49,875 nt of DNA from Paenisporosarcina macmurdoensis (GCF_042658845.1 NZ_JBHSRI010000023.1:1-49875), one strand, 5' to 3'. Positions 1 to 7,768 are shown, counted from the first letter of the stretch. Notes: generated by a model not told the origin, from the sequence alone. A program made the numbers and translations.

Positions 1-86
1 GTTCCCATACCGAACACGGAAGTTAAGCTCTTTAGCGCCAATGGTAGTTGGGGGTCTCCCCCTGCAAGAGTAGGACGTCGCTAGGC
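1..86 (+). rRNA. rrf: 5S ribosomal RNA, 3' part
   Basis: The window opens inside a 5S rRNA. The stretch CCCATACCGAACACGGAAGT and the 3' half ending near GACGTCGCTAGGC match the Bacillus 5S sequence. About 30 nt of the 5' end lie outside the window. A terminator follows directly, so this is the distal end of an rRNA operon. Confidence 0.95.
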
Positions 87-92
87 AAATAG

Positions 93-126
93 AAAACCGA
101 TACCTGTTAAAGGGTATCGGTTTTTT
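93..126 (+). terminator. Intrinsic terminator of the rRNA operon
   Basis: A 12-bp perfect stem (AAAACCGATACC at 93-104 with GGTATCGGTTTT at 113-124) with an 8-nt loop runs into a T-tract, 7 nt after the 5S end. Related hairpins recur at 412-444 and 1731-1762. Confidence 0.92.
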
Positions 127-327
127 AGTGTTTGTTTTTAAATTGTACAAAAAGAAACAGGTACTGATTATATTGCGTATAATTTTCTATTGATTTGAAG
201 GTGTGCGAGAAAGAGGAGGAACAAAGAGTTCGAGGAAACAAAGGGAAGAGACTCGGAGCGTATCATATACGCGAGACTCGAAGAACTGCGGTTGACGAAG
301 AAATCTGCCGTTCATCGTCTTTCGCAG

Positions 328-403
328 CCCGAACACGGAAGTTGAGCTCGTGCGCCAATGGTAGTTGGGGGTCTCCCCCTGCAAGAGTAAGACGTCGCTA
401 GGC
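328..403 (+). pseudogene. Decayed second 5S rRNA copy
   Basis: CCGAACACGGAAGT through GACGTCGCTAGGC repeats the 3' two thirds of the 5S sequence seen at 10-86. It carries substitutions and a net 2-nt deletion in the CTC..GCGCC region. The 5' third is replaced by unrelated sequence, so the transcript could not fold into 5S rRNA. It is followed by its own terminator. Confidence 0.8.
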
Positions 404-411
404 AAATAGAG

Positions 412-444
412 AACCGATACCTGTTAAAGGGTGTCGGTTTTTTT
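412..444 (+). terminator. Terminator of the 5S remnant
   Basis: AACCGATACC (412-421) pairs with GGTGTCGGTT (430-439) with one G-U pair and is followed by T's. It is a diverged copy of the terminator at 93-126. Confidence 0.8.
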
Positions 445-653
445 GTGTCTTTTTTTATTGAATTGAAGGTATGGGAAAAAAATAAGGAACAAAGTTCGAG
501 GAAACAATGGAATCTTTTTGATCGTTAAATCACTCATTTCTACTAATAAATCTTTAATTTGAAAGATAAATCTATCAAAATCAGTCAAATTACTTTTCTA
601 ATGTGTCGCTCACCCAACAGCAGCGTAGCGAAAACAAAACCAATCAAAATGCC

Positions 654-685
654 CCTCCTCGAATAGACCCTCGAGGAGGTTTTTT
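654..685 (+). terminator. Terminator-like hairpin inside repeat copy A
   Basis: CCTCCTCGA (654-662) pairs perfectly with TCGAGGAGG (671-679) and is followed by TTTTTT. No gene lies directly upstream on this strand, so the hairpin appears to be part of the repeat. Confidence 0.75.
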
Positions 686-702
686 GTGGGAAAATATGGG
701 CG

Positions 703-828
703 AATCCGAATAAATCACGGTTCAAGCCGATTAAACGAGTCACGAAGCCGATTAAATCTTACTTCAAGCCGAATAAACCATTAATGAAACCGAATAAATC
801 AACCATCAAGCGGAATAAAAACTAAATT
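703..828 (+). repeat. 21-bp spaced repeat array A (six units)
   Basis: Units begin at 703, 724, 745, 766, 787 and 808, exactly 21 bp apart. The core is AAGCCGAATAAA with few changes. The remaining 9 bp differ from unit to unit. The core dialect is the same as in the array at 19665-19769. Confidence 0.88.
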
Positions 829-870
829 TCATTATACTTTTCATCAAAAAAGATTATGTTAGGAAAAACA

Positions 871-879
871 TGATACAAT
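871..879 (+). promoter_or_regulatory. Possible extended -10 promoter
   Basis: TGATACAAT fits an extended -10 (TGnTACAAT) about 60 bp upstream of the small ORF at 942 and of the hydrolase gene. No convincing -35 box is visible. Confidence 0.35.
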
Positions 880-941
880 TTAATAGTCTAAAAATTATAA
901 ATTTAATTTAATAGACAATTTTTTCTGAGGAGGTAGATATT

Positions 942-989
942 ATGAAAAACAATAGCGTGAAAAAATTTAAGAGGACACCGTCTAACTAA
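942..989 (+). CDS. Possible 15-residue leader peptide
   Basis: ATG at 942 is preceded by a strong GAGGAGGT ribosome site at 928-935 and opens a 15-codon frame, MKNNSVKKFKRTPSN, ending in TAA. It is very basic and has no signal or membrane segment. It lies about 50 bp upstream of the hydrolase start. It may be a leader peptide or the start of a gene lost to deletion; only the ribosome site and the clean short frame support it. Confidence 0.35.
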   Translation: MKNNSVKKFKRTPSN

Positions 990-1042
990 TTAAGCTGTTT
1001 AGCGATTTCCTGATTTCCTACATTTTGAAAGGGGAAATTTAT

Positions 1043-1600
1043 TTGAATCAAACATTAGTAATCATTGATGCTCAACAAGAACTAATTGATGGGAATCAAA
1101 AAGAAAGTCCAGTTATTAATAAAGGTCAACTTATTAGGAATATCAATAAAGTGATTAAAAAAGCAAGTGAAGCAGATACTCCGGTGGTATTTGTTAGAGA
1201 TTTGGATGTTGCTGAGGGAAAAGGTAAAGGTTTTCAAGTTCACAATGAAATCAATGTACCAATGGATGCAAAGATTTTTGATAAGTCAGCGACGAATTCC
1301 TTTCACGGGACAGGTCTTCTAAGTCATTTAAAAACTAAACAGATTAAACATGTTGTTATTATGGGATGTAAAACACAACATTGCATAGATAGTGCAGTCA
1401 GAACAGCTACTATCAGTGGCTTGGATGTAACATTAGTCGGTGATGGGCATTCAACAAATGACAATGATGCTTTAAGTGCAGAACAAATCATTAAACATCA
1501 TAATAGTACACTGCATGGTCATTATAATGTCGAACACTTTGCAGTTGTCAGAAATTCAGAGGAAGACTTGTTTAATCCGACACATGACTCTTATAGGTAA
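1043..1600 (+). CDS. Isochorismatase-family cysteine hydrolase
   Basis: The product is a 185-residue soluble protein of the isochorismatase/nicotinamidase-like hydrolase superfamily, which cleaves amides or vinyl ethers through a Cys-Asp-Lys triad. Asp9 (VIIDAQ), Lys81 (DKSATNSF) and Cys114 (GCKTQHCIDSAV, with the family cis-peptide region just before it) are all present. I chose the TTG at 1043 because GAAAGGGGA at 1027-1035 is well spaced for it; an in-frame TTG at 1025 has no site. The substrate cannot be told from the sequence. The gene stands alone between remnants of an rRNA operon tail, which suggests local insertion or duplication. Confidence 0.85.
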   Translation: MNQTLVIIDAQQELIDGNQKESPVINKGQLIRNINKVIKKASEADTPVVFVRDLDVAEGKGKGFQVHNEINVPMDAKIFDKSATNSFHGTGLLSHLKTKQIKHVVIMGCKTQHCIDSAVRTATISGLDVTLVGDGHSTNDNDALSAEQIIKHHNSTLHGHYNVEHFAVVRNSEEDLFNPTHDSYR

Positions 1601-1605
1601 TATTT

Positions 1606-1642
1606 AAACCGTAAGCGGCACATTTTCAGTACGGCTTTTTTT
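1606..1642 (+). terminator. Terminator after the hydrolase gene
   Basis: AAACCGTA (1606-1613) pairs with TACGGCTT (1630-1637) with one mismatch and is followed by a run of seven T's. Confidence 0.6.
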
Positions 1643-1714
1643 CTAGCATGAAACGTCGGTCGTCACTAACGCAATTTCACTATTAGGTTCATAAGGGAAT
1701 AGCCACTGTTACTA

Positions 1715-1762
1715 AATCTAGGCTAAAAGAAACCAATACCTGTTCGAGGGTATCGGTTTTTT
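1715..1762 (+). repeat. Third remnant of the rRNA operon tail
   Basis: CTAGGC followed by AAAAGAAACCAATACCTGTT and GGTATCGGTTTTTT closely resembles the 5S 3' end plus terminator at 81-126. The hairpin (1731-1740 with 1749-1758, one mismatch) could still terminate. Nothing else between 1601 and 2008 looks coding; that stretch holds this remnant and two further hairpins. Confidence 0.6.
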
Positions 1763-1891
1763 GCAATATCTGGTTAAATAAATGAACGTGCAATCTTAAA
1801 AGATAGTCGTTTAATATCACGTGACTTCAAAAATAATTCGAATTTGAGTGAGCGTTTTTAGATAATGAAGTGGACAATCCTTAATTATAAT

Positions 1892-1930
1892 AAAAGCCAC
1901 TGTAGCGATTTTTTCGCTACAGTGGTTTAT
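1892..1930 (+). terminator. Strong hairpin upstream of yebE
   Basis: A 12-bp perfect stem (CCACTGTAGCGA 1897-1908 with TCGCTACAGTGG 1914-1925) has a 5-nt T loop and is flanked by A's and T's on either side. It probably acts as a (bidirectional) terminator, although the T-tract is short. Confidence 0.55.
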
Positions 1931-2008
1931 TTGATTCAATCCCTTGTATTCTAACAGATTCTCTAATAAGATTAGGGCTTGATGTTTGAGAATGAAGGGA
2001 AGAATGTA

Positions 2009-2551
2009 ATGAGTACAGATGCACTATTGATGGTGTTAATTATATTTAGTATTAATATTGTGTACGTTTCGTTTTTTACAGTGCGTATGATTATGACGCT
2101 AAAGGGGTACCGCTATCTTGCGGCTTTGTTAAGCACAGTTGAAGTCGTTATTTATGTAGTTGGGCTTGGTTTGGTTTTAGATAACCTGAATGAGATTCAA
2201 AATCTAGTGGCTTATGCAGTGGGTTATGGAACAGGAGTCATTATCGGAACGAAAATAGAAGAGAAGATGGCACTTGGTTATATTACGGTAAATGTTATTA
2301 CGACTGAAGAGAATAGATCATTGCCACGTATTTTGCGCGAAAAAGGATATGGTGTGACAGATTGGGATGCTAACGGGCTTGATGGTCTTCGAAAGGCGAT
2401 GCAAATTCTGACGCCTCGTAAGTATGAATTGAAACTGTACGCAACAATCAAAGAGTTAGATCCAAAGGCTTTCATTATTGCTTATGAGCCGAAGACGATT
2501 CATGGTGGATTCTGGGTTAAAACTGTTAGGAAAGGAAAACTCTTTAAATGA
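2009..2551 (+). CDS. yebE: UPF0316/DUF2179 membrane protein YebE
   Basis: This 180-residue protein matches the YebE (UPF0316) family, which is conserved next to the purine operon in Bacillus. The N-terminal half is hydrophobic with about three membrane helices (roughly residues 5-27, 33-52 and 56-78). The C-terminal half is a soluble DUF2179-type domain (VNVITTEENRSLPRILREKG onward). No biochemical function is established. ATG 2009 is chosen because GAAGGGA at 1994-2000 precedes it; an in-frame ATG at 1979 lacks a site. The stop overlaps the yebG start (ATGA), so the two are translationally coupled. Confidence 0.85.
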   Translation: MSTDALLMVLIIFSINIVYVSFFTVRMIMTLKGYRYLAALLSTVEVVIYVVGLGLVLDNLNEIQNLVAYAVGYGTGVIIGTKIEEKMALGYITVNVITTEENRSLPRILREKGYGVTDWDANGLDGLRKAMQILTPRKYELKLYATIKELDPKAFIIAYEPKTIHGGFWVKTVRKGKLFK

Positions 2552-2736
2552 AGAAAAAGACAGTGTGGTTTGAAGTGGAAGAGAATGAAACGATTGATGA
2601 TTGTTTAAAACGGATGCAGAAGGAAGGCTATATGCCGACTGGGCGAAGAGAAGAACCTGTGTTTCAAGAAATAGATGGTGAAATACTTCCGATTCGTCAA
2701 ATCATCCAATTTAAAGGTACGTACATCTCTGAATAA
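2548..2736 (+). CDS. yebG: NETI motif-containing protein YebG
   Basis: This 62-residue soluble protein carries the NETI motif (EVEENETIDDCLKRMQ, residues 9-24) that defines the YebG family in Bacillales. It starts inside the yebE stop codon. In B. subtilis the same pair lies just upstream of purE, as here. The function is unknown. The following gap holds the purine-operon control region, so yebEG are probably not part of that transcript. Confidence 0.85.
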   Translation: MKKKTVWFEVEENETIDDCLKRMQKEGYMPTGRREEPVFQEIDGEILPIRQIIQFKGTYISE

Positions 2737-2751
2737 CCAAAAAATGGTCTA

Positions 2752-2794
2752 AAAACCGAACATTAATGTTTACTTGAAAATTATTGTTCGCATT
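2752..2794 (+). promoter_or_regulatory. Paired PurBoxes (PurR operator)
   Basis: AAAACCGAACATT (2752-2764) and the inverted box around TATTGTTCGCATTT (2781-2794) match the B. subtilis PurR half-site (consensus around CCGAACAWT). They are inverted and about 25-30 bp apart centre to centre, just upstream of the -35. PRPP-responsive repression by PurR is the expected role. Confidence 0.8.
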
Positions 2795-2799
2795 TTTCG

Positions 2800-2828
2800 T
2801 TGACTCTCGACATTGTTCTTGTTAAAAT
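2800..2828 (+). promoter_or_regulatory. Sigma-A promoter of the purine operon
   Basis: TTGACT (2800-2805) and TAAAAT (2823-2828) are separated by exactly 17 bp. The start site should be near 2835, so the transcript begins just ahead of the guanine aptamer. Confidence 0.85.
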
Positions 2829-2850
2829 ATGAATATAGAAACATTAAATA

Positions 2851-2920
2851 TCCCCATATATGCTGAAGAATTGGCTTCAGCGTCTCTACCAGGTCACCGT
2901 AAATGACCGGACTATGCGGG
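2851..2920 (+). promoter_or_regulatory. Guanine-class purine riboswitch aptamer
   Basis: The purine aptamer is clear: P2 GCTGAAG with loop AATTGG, the J2/3 core TCTCTACC, P3 GGTCACCGTAAATGACC and J3/1 GACTATG. P1 forms between CCCCATA and TATGCGGG with one bulged base. The C in GACTATG corresponds to the specificity base C74, which marks guanine/hypoxanthine binding rather than adenine. It sits in the leader of the pur operon, so ligand binding should reduce purE expression. Confidence 0.95.
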
Positions 2921-3000
2921 AAAGCAACTTTTGGATGAAGCAAAGGATGTGAGTCTGTATATGTTTATATCAGTCAATCATGCCCAAGTTTCTTTAGAGT

Positions 3001-3052
3001 CCTCAAGTAAACTGCTTTTCATGCATAGTGAGCAGTTTATTTGGGGATTTTT
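3001..3052 (+). terminator. Riboswitch-controlled attenuator before purE
   Basis: A 16-bp stem (3001-3016 with 3031-3046, a few G-U pairs) is followed by ATTTTTAT. It lies about 80 nt after the aptamer and 134 nt before purE, the expected place for the terminator of the expression platform. The region 2921-3000 would supply the antiterminator. Confidence 0.8.
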
Positions 3053-3185
3053 ATATTGTAAATGTCTAGCTGCAAGTGCTTGCAAGCACACATAGTTTTT
3101 AGCTACTCAATAGGAAACAAATTTCGATTGAGTATGTGTCTTGATGAATGAGCGCTTACGCTTTTCTAAAAAGGAGAGATTTTCA

Positions 3186-3674
3186 ATGAATCCAAAAATT
3201 GGCGTTATCATGGGAAGCTCAAGTGATTGGGAAACAATGAAACATACATGCGACATATTAGATGAATTGCAAGTACCTTATGAGAAAAAAGTGGTGTCAG
3301 CACATAGAACACCTGACTTAATGTTTGAATATGCCGCTACTGCACGTACTAGAGGAATTCAAGTGATTGTAGCTGGTGCAGGTGGAGCAGCTCATTTACC
3401 AGGAATGGTTGCATCAAAAACGACGTTACCCGTAATAGGCGTTCCTATTCAGACGAAAGCTTTAAATGGTTTAGATTCGTTGCTATCTATCGTTCAAATG
3501 CCTGGTGGAGTTCCAGTTGCTACAGTAGCTATTGGAAAAGCAGGTGCTACGAATGCAGGGTTACTTGCTGCTCAAATGCTAGCGATGTCGGATCAAACAC
3601 TCGCGCACAACCTAGATTTACGACGTGAAGCGACAAAAGTTAAGGTTTTAGAAAGCAATGGTGATTTAATATGA
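3186..3674 (+). CDS. purE: N5-carboxyaminoimidazole ribonucleotide mutase PurE
   Basis: This is the first gene of the operon. PurE (162 aa, class I) moves the carboxylate of N5-CAIR to give CAIR in de novo IMP synthesis. GSSSDW (residues 10-15), SAHRTP (38-43, with His40) and GGAAHLPGM (66-74) are the substrate-binding and catalytic signatures. ATG 3186 follows AAAGGAGAG; longer in-frame starts upstream have no ribosome site. The stop overlaps purK by the sequence ATGA. It works with PurK, which makes its substrate. Confidence 0.97.
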   Translation: MNPKIGVIMGSSSDWETMKHTCDILDELQVPYEKKVVSAHRTPDLMFEYAATARTRGIQVIVAGAGGAAHLPGMVASKTTLPVIGVPIQTKALNGLDSLLSIVQMPGGVPVATVAIGKAGATNAGLLAAQMLAMSDQTLAHNLDLRREATKVKVLESNGDLI

Positions 3675-4795
3675 CAAAAACCATTTATCCAGGTCAAACA
3701 ATCGGGATTATTGGTGGCGGTCAATTAGGTCGAATGATGGCTTTAGCTGCTAAAGAAGCAGGATTTAAAATTGCTGTACTCGACCCAAATATGGAATCTC
3801 CATGTGGTCAAGTATCAGATATCCAAATTGTGGCCTCATATAATGATGAAACAGCGTTAGAAGAATTGGCTGAAGTAAGCGATGTGATCACGTATGAATT
3901 TGAAAACATCGACTATGAAGGTCTCAGACGTCTTACTGAAATTGCTTATGTCCCTCAAGGTGCAGAACTTGTTCGGATTACGCAAAACCGAATTACTGAA
4001 AAAGCAGAAATTCGTAAAGCAGGCGTTCCTGTTGCGAACTATGTGGTCGCTACAAGCCACATTGAACTGAATGCATCGATTAGTGAAGTTGGTTTCCCTT
4101 GTATCGTCAAGACGGCATTTGGTGGTTACGATGGCAAAGGACAAGTAAAGCTACATTCGAAAGCAGATTTGAAGCTAGCAGAACCGTTATTTGAACACGG
4201 TGCCTGCATTGCAGAAGCGTTTGTTCCGTTTACCAAAGAAATTTCAGTGATTGTCCAGCGTAATGGCAATGGCGAAACGTATTGCCTTCCTGTTGGTGAG
4301 AATATTCATAAGGACCATATTTTGCATGAAACAATCGTTCCTGCTCGAGTATCTGAAGCCGTTCTGACACAAGCTACTAAGGCAGCAGAGCAAATCGCAG
4401 ATCATTTACAACTAGTTGGAACTTTGGCAGTTGAGATGTTCGTTTTACAAGATGACACGCTCGTGATTAATGAGTTAGCTCCGCGTCCTCATAATTCAGG
4501 ACACTATTCAATAGAAGGAAGTACAATTTCTCAGTTTCATCAACATGTCCGTGCAATCTGTGGATGGCCACTTCGCAAACCAGCTTTGCACCAACCGACC
4601 GTGATGGTCAATGTACTTGGCGAGCATGTGGTTCCTTTATCAAACGCGATTTCAAAATACCCGGATTGGTCGATTCACTTATACGGGAAAGAAGAAGCGA
4701 AAACGAAACGTAAAATGGGACATGTAACCATTTTGACGAATGACGTAAATAAAACATTAGAAGAAATCGAGCATTCTGGCATTTGGTCAGAATAG
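3671..4795 (+). CDS. purK: N5-carboxyaminoimidazole ribonucleotide synthase PurK
   Basis: PurK (374 aa) is an ATP-grasp ligase that joins AIR and bicarbonate using ATP. The N-terminal GIIGGGQLGRMM (residues about 13-24) is the family's pre-ATP-grasp glycine-rich loop. KTAFGGYDGKGQ is the ATP-grasp loop, and INELAPRPHNSGHY carries the metal-binding Glu/Asn and the AIR-binding segment. Length is normal. It is coupled to purE by a 4-bp overlap and followed by purB after 12 bp. Confidence 0.97.
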   Translation: MTKTIYPGQTIGIIGGGQLGRMMALAAKEAGFKIAVLDPNMESPCGQVSDIQIVASYNDETALEELAEVSDVITYEFENIDYEGLRRLTEIAYVPQGAELVRITQNRITEKAEIRKAGVPVANYVVATSHIELNASISEVGFPCIVKTAFGGYDGKGQVKLHSKADLKLAEPLFEHGACIAEAFVPFTKEISVIVQRNGNGETYCLPVGENIHKDHILHETIVPARVSEAVLTQATKAAEQIADHLQLVGTLAVEMFVLQDDTLVINELAPRPHNSGHYSIEGSTISQFHQHVRAICGWPLRKPALHQPTVMVNVLGEHVVPLSNAISKYPDWSIHLYGKEEAKTKRKMGHVTILTNDVNKTLEEIEHSGIWSE

Positions 4796-4807
4796 AAGGA
4801 GAACTTT

Positions 4808-6103
4808 ATGATAGAACGTTATACACGCCCAGAAATGGGAGCAATTTGGACAGAACAAAACAAATACCAAGCATGGTTAGAAGTTGAAATTTTAGCTTGT
4901 GAAGCTTGGGCAGAACTTGGTGATATTCCTAAAGAAGACGTAGCGAAGATTCGCGCGAATGCTTCATTTGATGTCAGTCGTATTTTAGAAATTGAAGAAG
5001 AGACACGTCACGATGTAGTTGCTTTCACACGTGCAGTATCTGAAACACTTGGCGAAGAACGCAAATGGGTTCATTACGGACTTACTTCTACTGATGTCGT
5101 TGATACGGCTCTTTCATATATCATCAAGCAAGCAAATGAAATTCTTCGCAATGACCTAAATAATTTTGTTGAGATTTTAGCAACGAAAGCAAAAGAACAT
5201 AAATTCACAGTCATGATGGGTCGTACACATGGTGTGCATGCAGAGCCAACAACATTTGGTTTGAAGCTAGCATTATGGCATGAAGAAATGAAACGTAACG
5301 TAGAGCGTTTCGAAGCGGCTGCGAAATCAATTGAAACAGGCAAAATGTCTGGAGCAGTTGGAACGTATGCAAATATCGATCCTTTCGTTGAAAAATATGT
5401 ATGTGATAACTTAGGAATCGCAGCATCACCGATTTCAACTCAAACACTACAACGTGATCGTCATGCGCAATATATGAGTACCCTTGCGTTAATCGCTACG
5501 TCTGTTGAGAAATTTGCAACGGAAGTTCGTGGATTACAAAAGTCAGAAACGCGTGAAGTTGAAGAATCTTTTGGAAAAGGTCAAAAAGGATCTTCAGCCA
5601 TGCCTCATAAACGTAATCCGATTGGTTCGGAAAATATGGTAGGTCTTGCACGATTAATTCGTGGCTACATGTTAACAGCTTATGAAAATGTGCCATTATG
5701 GCATGAACGTGATATTTCACATTCATCTGCAGAACGTGTGATTTTACCAGACGCGACAATCGCTTTAAATTATATGTTGAACCGTTTTGGGAATATTATT
5801 AAAAACTTAACGGTGTTCCCAGAAAACATGAAACGCAACATGGATAGCACGCTTGGCTTGATTTACTCACAACGCGTTCTTCTTGGCTTAATTGACAAAG
5901 GGTTAGCTCGAGAAGAGGCGTACGATACGGTACAACCTTGCGCAATGGAAGCATGGGAAAACCAAATCGCCTTCCGAGGTGTTGTTGATAAGAACGAAAA
6001 AATTACATCTTACTTAAATAAAGAAGAATTAGATGATTGCTTTGATTATAACTATCACATCCAACATGTAGACATGATTTTTGAACGTCTCGGACTAAAT
6101 TAA
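4808..6103 (+). CDS. purB: Adenylosuccinate lyase PurB
   Basis: PurB (431 aa) catalyses two fumarate-releasing steps: SAICAR to AICAR, and adenylosuccinate to AMP. Signatures include GRTHGVHAEPT (His141, general acid) and the fumarase/lyase signature GSSAMPHKRNP at 261-271 with the mobile catalytic serine. The protein is a soluble homotetramer in characterised members. An AGAAGGAGA site precedes ATG 4808. It sits in the usual Bacillus order between purK and purC. Confidence 0.97.
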   Translation: MIERYTRPEMGAIWTEQNKYQAWLEVEILACEAWAELGDIPKEDVAKIRANASFDVSRILEIEEETRHDVVAFTRAVSETLGEERKWVHYGLTSTDVVDTALSYIIKQANEILRNDLNNFVEILATKAKEHKFTVMMGRTHGVHAEPTTFGLKLALWHEEMKRNVERFEAAAKSIETGKMSGAVGTYANIDPFVEKYVCDNLGIAASPISTQTLQRDRHAQYMSTLALIATSVEKFATEVRGLQKSETREVEESFGKGQKGSSAMPHKRNPIGSENMVGLARLIRGYMLTAYENVPLWHERDISHSSAERVILPDATIALNYMLNRFGNIIKNLTVFPENMKRNMDSTLGLIYSQRVLLGLIDKGLAREEAYDTVQPCAMEAWENQIAFRGVVDKNEKITSYLNKEELDDCFDYNYHIQHVDMIFERLGLN

Positions 6104-6117
6104 TCGGGGGAATACAC

Positions 6118-6834
6118 GTGGAAAAAGGTCAACTTTTGTATGAAGGTAAGGCGAAACGATTATACGCAACAGACAAAGAGGATATTCTTTTTGTGGAATA
6201 TAAAGATAGTGCAACTGCGTTTAACGGTGAAAAGAAAGCTGAAATTGCTGGAAAAGGTACGTTAAATAACCGAATCACCTCTTTACTTTTCGAAAAACTG
6301 AAAGAGTCCGGCATTGAGTCACATTTCGTTGAACAATTATCGGATCATGAGCAGTTAGTGAAAAAAGTCGACATCATTCCGATCGAAGTTGTTGTTCGTC
6401 AAGTTGCAGCAGGTAGTTTGGCGAAGCGTCTCGGACTAGTTGAAGGAGTAGAGCTTGCACGTCCTATCGTTGAGTTTTACTACAAAGACGACGACCTAGG
6501 CGATCCACTAATTAATGAAGAGCATATTGAGTTGTTGAATATTGCATCAAAAGATGAAGTAAAAGCTCTTTATGAAAAAAGCCTTCATGTAAACGAAGTA
6601 TTGACGAAATTCTTCAAAGAAATTGGCGTGATTTTAGTTGATTTCAAATTAGAATACGGCCGAGATGAAGCAGGAAATGTCTTGCTTGCGGATGAAATTT
6701 CACCAGATACGTGCCGCTTATGGGACGAAAAAACAAAACAAAAGTTAGACAAAGATGTGTTCCGCAGAGATTTAGGCCAATTAACAGATGCATACGAAAT
6801 CATACTATCCCGTCTAGGAGGACTTACACAATGA
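6118..6834 (+). CDS. purC: SAICAR synthetase PurC
   Basis: PurC (238 aa) condenses CAIR with aspartate using ATP. LLYEGKAKRLY near the N-terminus, VEYKDSATAFNG, VVVRQVAAGSLAKRLG and LADEISPDTCRLWD are the family signatures for ATP and substrate binding. The start is GTG at 6118, behind AATCGGGGG. The TGA stop overlaps the purS start by 4 bp, tying translation of the two together. Confidence 0.97.
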   Translation: MEKGQLLYEGKAKRLYATDKEDILFVEYKDSATAFNGEKKAEIAGKGTLNNRITSLLFEKLKESGIESHFVEQLSDHEQLVKKVDIIPIEVVVRQVAAGSLAKRLGLVEGVELARPIVEFYYKDDDLGDPLINEEHIELLNIASKDEVKALYEKSLHVNEVLTKFFKEIGVILVDFKLEYGRDEAGNVLLADEISPDTCRLWDEKTKQKLDKDVFRRDLGQLTDAYEIILSRLGGLTQ

Positions 6835-7085
6835 AAAAAGTAAAAATCTATGTAACACTTCGCGAAAGCGTATTAGACCCACAAGGTTCAGCAGTCATGG
6901 GGGCTCTTCACACGATGGGCTATAACGAAGTCGCAGATGTGCGCATTGGGAAATACTTGGAACTTCAAGTGGATGACTCTGAACGAGCGTTAGACGTGAT
7001 TGTTAAAGAAATGTGTGAAAAATTATTAACCAACACAGTGATTGAAGACTATCGATACGATGTCGAGGAGGCTGTCAGCAAATGA
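6831..7085 (+). CDS. purS: FGAM synthase subunit PurS
   Basis: PurS (84 aa) is the small dimeric subunit that links PurL and PurQ in the three-part FGAM synthase of Gram-positive bacteria and probably helps ammonia pass between them. The sequence (KVKIYVTLRESVLDPQG, then RIGKYLELQVDD) is typical. ATG 6831 has TAGGAGGA upstream and overlaps the purC stop. The frame stays open further upstream inside purC, but no start there has a ribosome site. The stop overlaps purQ by ATGA. Confidence 0.97.
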   Translation: MKKVKIYVTLRESVLDPQGSAVMGALHTMGYNEVADVRIGKYLELQVDDSERALDVIVKEMCEKLLTNTVIEDYRYDVEEAVSK

Positions 7086-7768
7086 AGTTTGCAGTCCTCG
7101 TATTCCCAGGGTCGAACTGTGATTTAGATATGTATCACGCGATCAAAGACGAGCTGGGTGAAGAAGCAGAGTATGTTTGGCATGATACGAAAGATTTAAG
7201 TAGCTATGACGGTATTCTTTTACCAGGTGGATTCTCTTACGGAGATTACTTGCGTTGTGGCGCTATTGCTCAATTCTCAAATGTAATGAGTGAAGTGAAA
7301 AAAGCAGCAGATGCTGGTAAACCAGTTCTAGGCATTTGTAATGGATTCCAAATTTTAACCGAAGCGGGACTACTTCCTGGTGCTTTACTTCGCAATAAAA
7401 ACTTGAAGTTTATGTGTCGTACGTCTGAATTAACTGTTGTAAATAACAACACCATGTTTACTAGTGACTATGCAAAAGATCAAGTAATTAAGGTTCCTAT
7501 CGCACATGGCGAAGGAAACTATACATGTGATGAAGAAACGCTTGCTTCATTAAAAGCGAATAATCAAATTGTGTTTACTTATACGAATGATAATCCAAAT
7601 GGCAGTGTGGAAGATATTGCTGGGATTGTCAACGAACGAGGGAATGTCTTAGGCATGATGCCTCATCCAGAGCGTGCCGTTCATGAATTAATTGGTGGCA
7701 CGGATGGTTTAGCACTATTCAAATCTATGGTTAAACAGTGGAGGGAATCTCATGTCAGTCATGCTTGA
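7082..7768 (+). CDS. purQ: FGAM synthase glutaminase subunit PurQ
   Basis: PurQ (228 aa) is the class I glutamine amidotransferase that releases ammonia for PurL. The nucleophile Cys86 lies in LGICNGFQ and the catalytic His is in PHPERA near the C-terminus. LLPGGFSYGDYLRCG is the oxyanion/structural segment. It is coupled to purS (4-bp overlap) and overlaps purL by 17 bp. Confidence 0.97.
   Translation: MKFAVLVFPGSNCDLDMYHAIKDELGEEAEYVWHDTKDLSSYDGILLPGGFSYGDYLRCGAIAQFSNVMSEVKKAADAGKPVLGICNGFQILTEAGLLPGALLRNKNLKFMCRTSELTVVNNNTMFTSDYAKDQVIKVPIAHGEGNYTCDEETLASLKANNQIVFTYTNDNPNGSVEDIAGIVNERGNVLGMMPHPERAVHELIGGTDGLALFKSMVKQWRESHVSHA

Larger units (their letters stand above)
191..510 (+). repeat. 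Duplicated linker behind the 5S tails
   Basis: The stretch 191-250 (TTGAAGGT, then GGAACAAAG, TTCGAGGAAACAA) reappears in shortened form at 458-510, each time downstream of a 5S end plus terminator. The 5S tail, its terminator and this linker therefore form a degenerate tandem duplication. The segment between about 245 and 327, including the palindrome GCGTATCATATACGC, has no second copy that I can see. Confidence 0.6.
619..828 (+). repeat. Composite intergenic repeat element, copy A
   Basis: The element has three parts. A conserved module AGCAGCGTAGCGAAAAC starts at 619. A terminator-like hairpin lies at 654-685. A TTTTTTGTGGGAAAA leader runs into a 21-bp array at 703-828. The same order and leader sequence recur at 16031-16222 and 16257-16448, where the hairpin stem is a different sequence. 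I do not recognise a named repeat family. Confidence 0.7.

Noticed and set aside
195..401. 68-residue plus-strand frame across the 5S remnant
   Set aside because: It covers the decayed 5S copy and has no ribosome site or protein-like composition.
703..828. CRISPR array
   Set aside because: Units are 21 bp with a core of about 12 bp and spacers of 9 bp, far shorter than CRISPR repeats and spacers. No cas genes are in the window.
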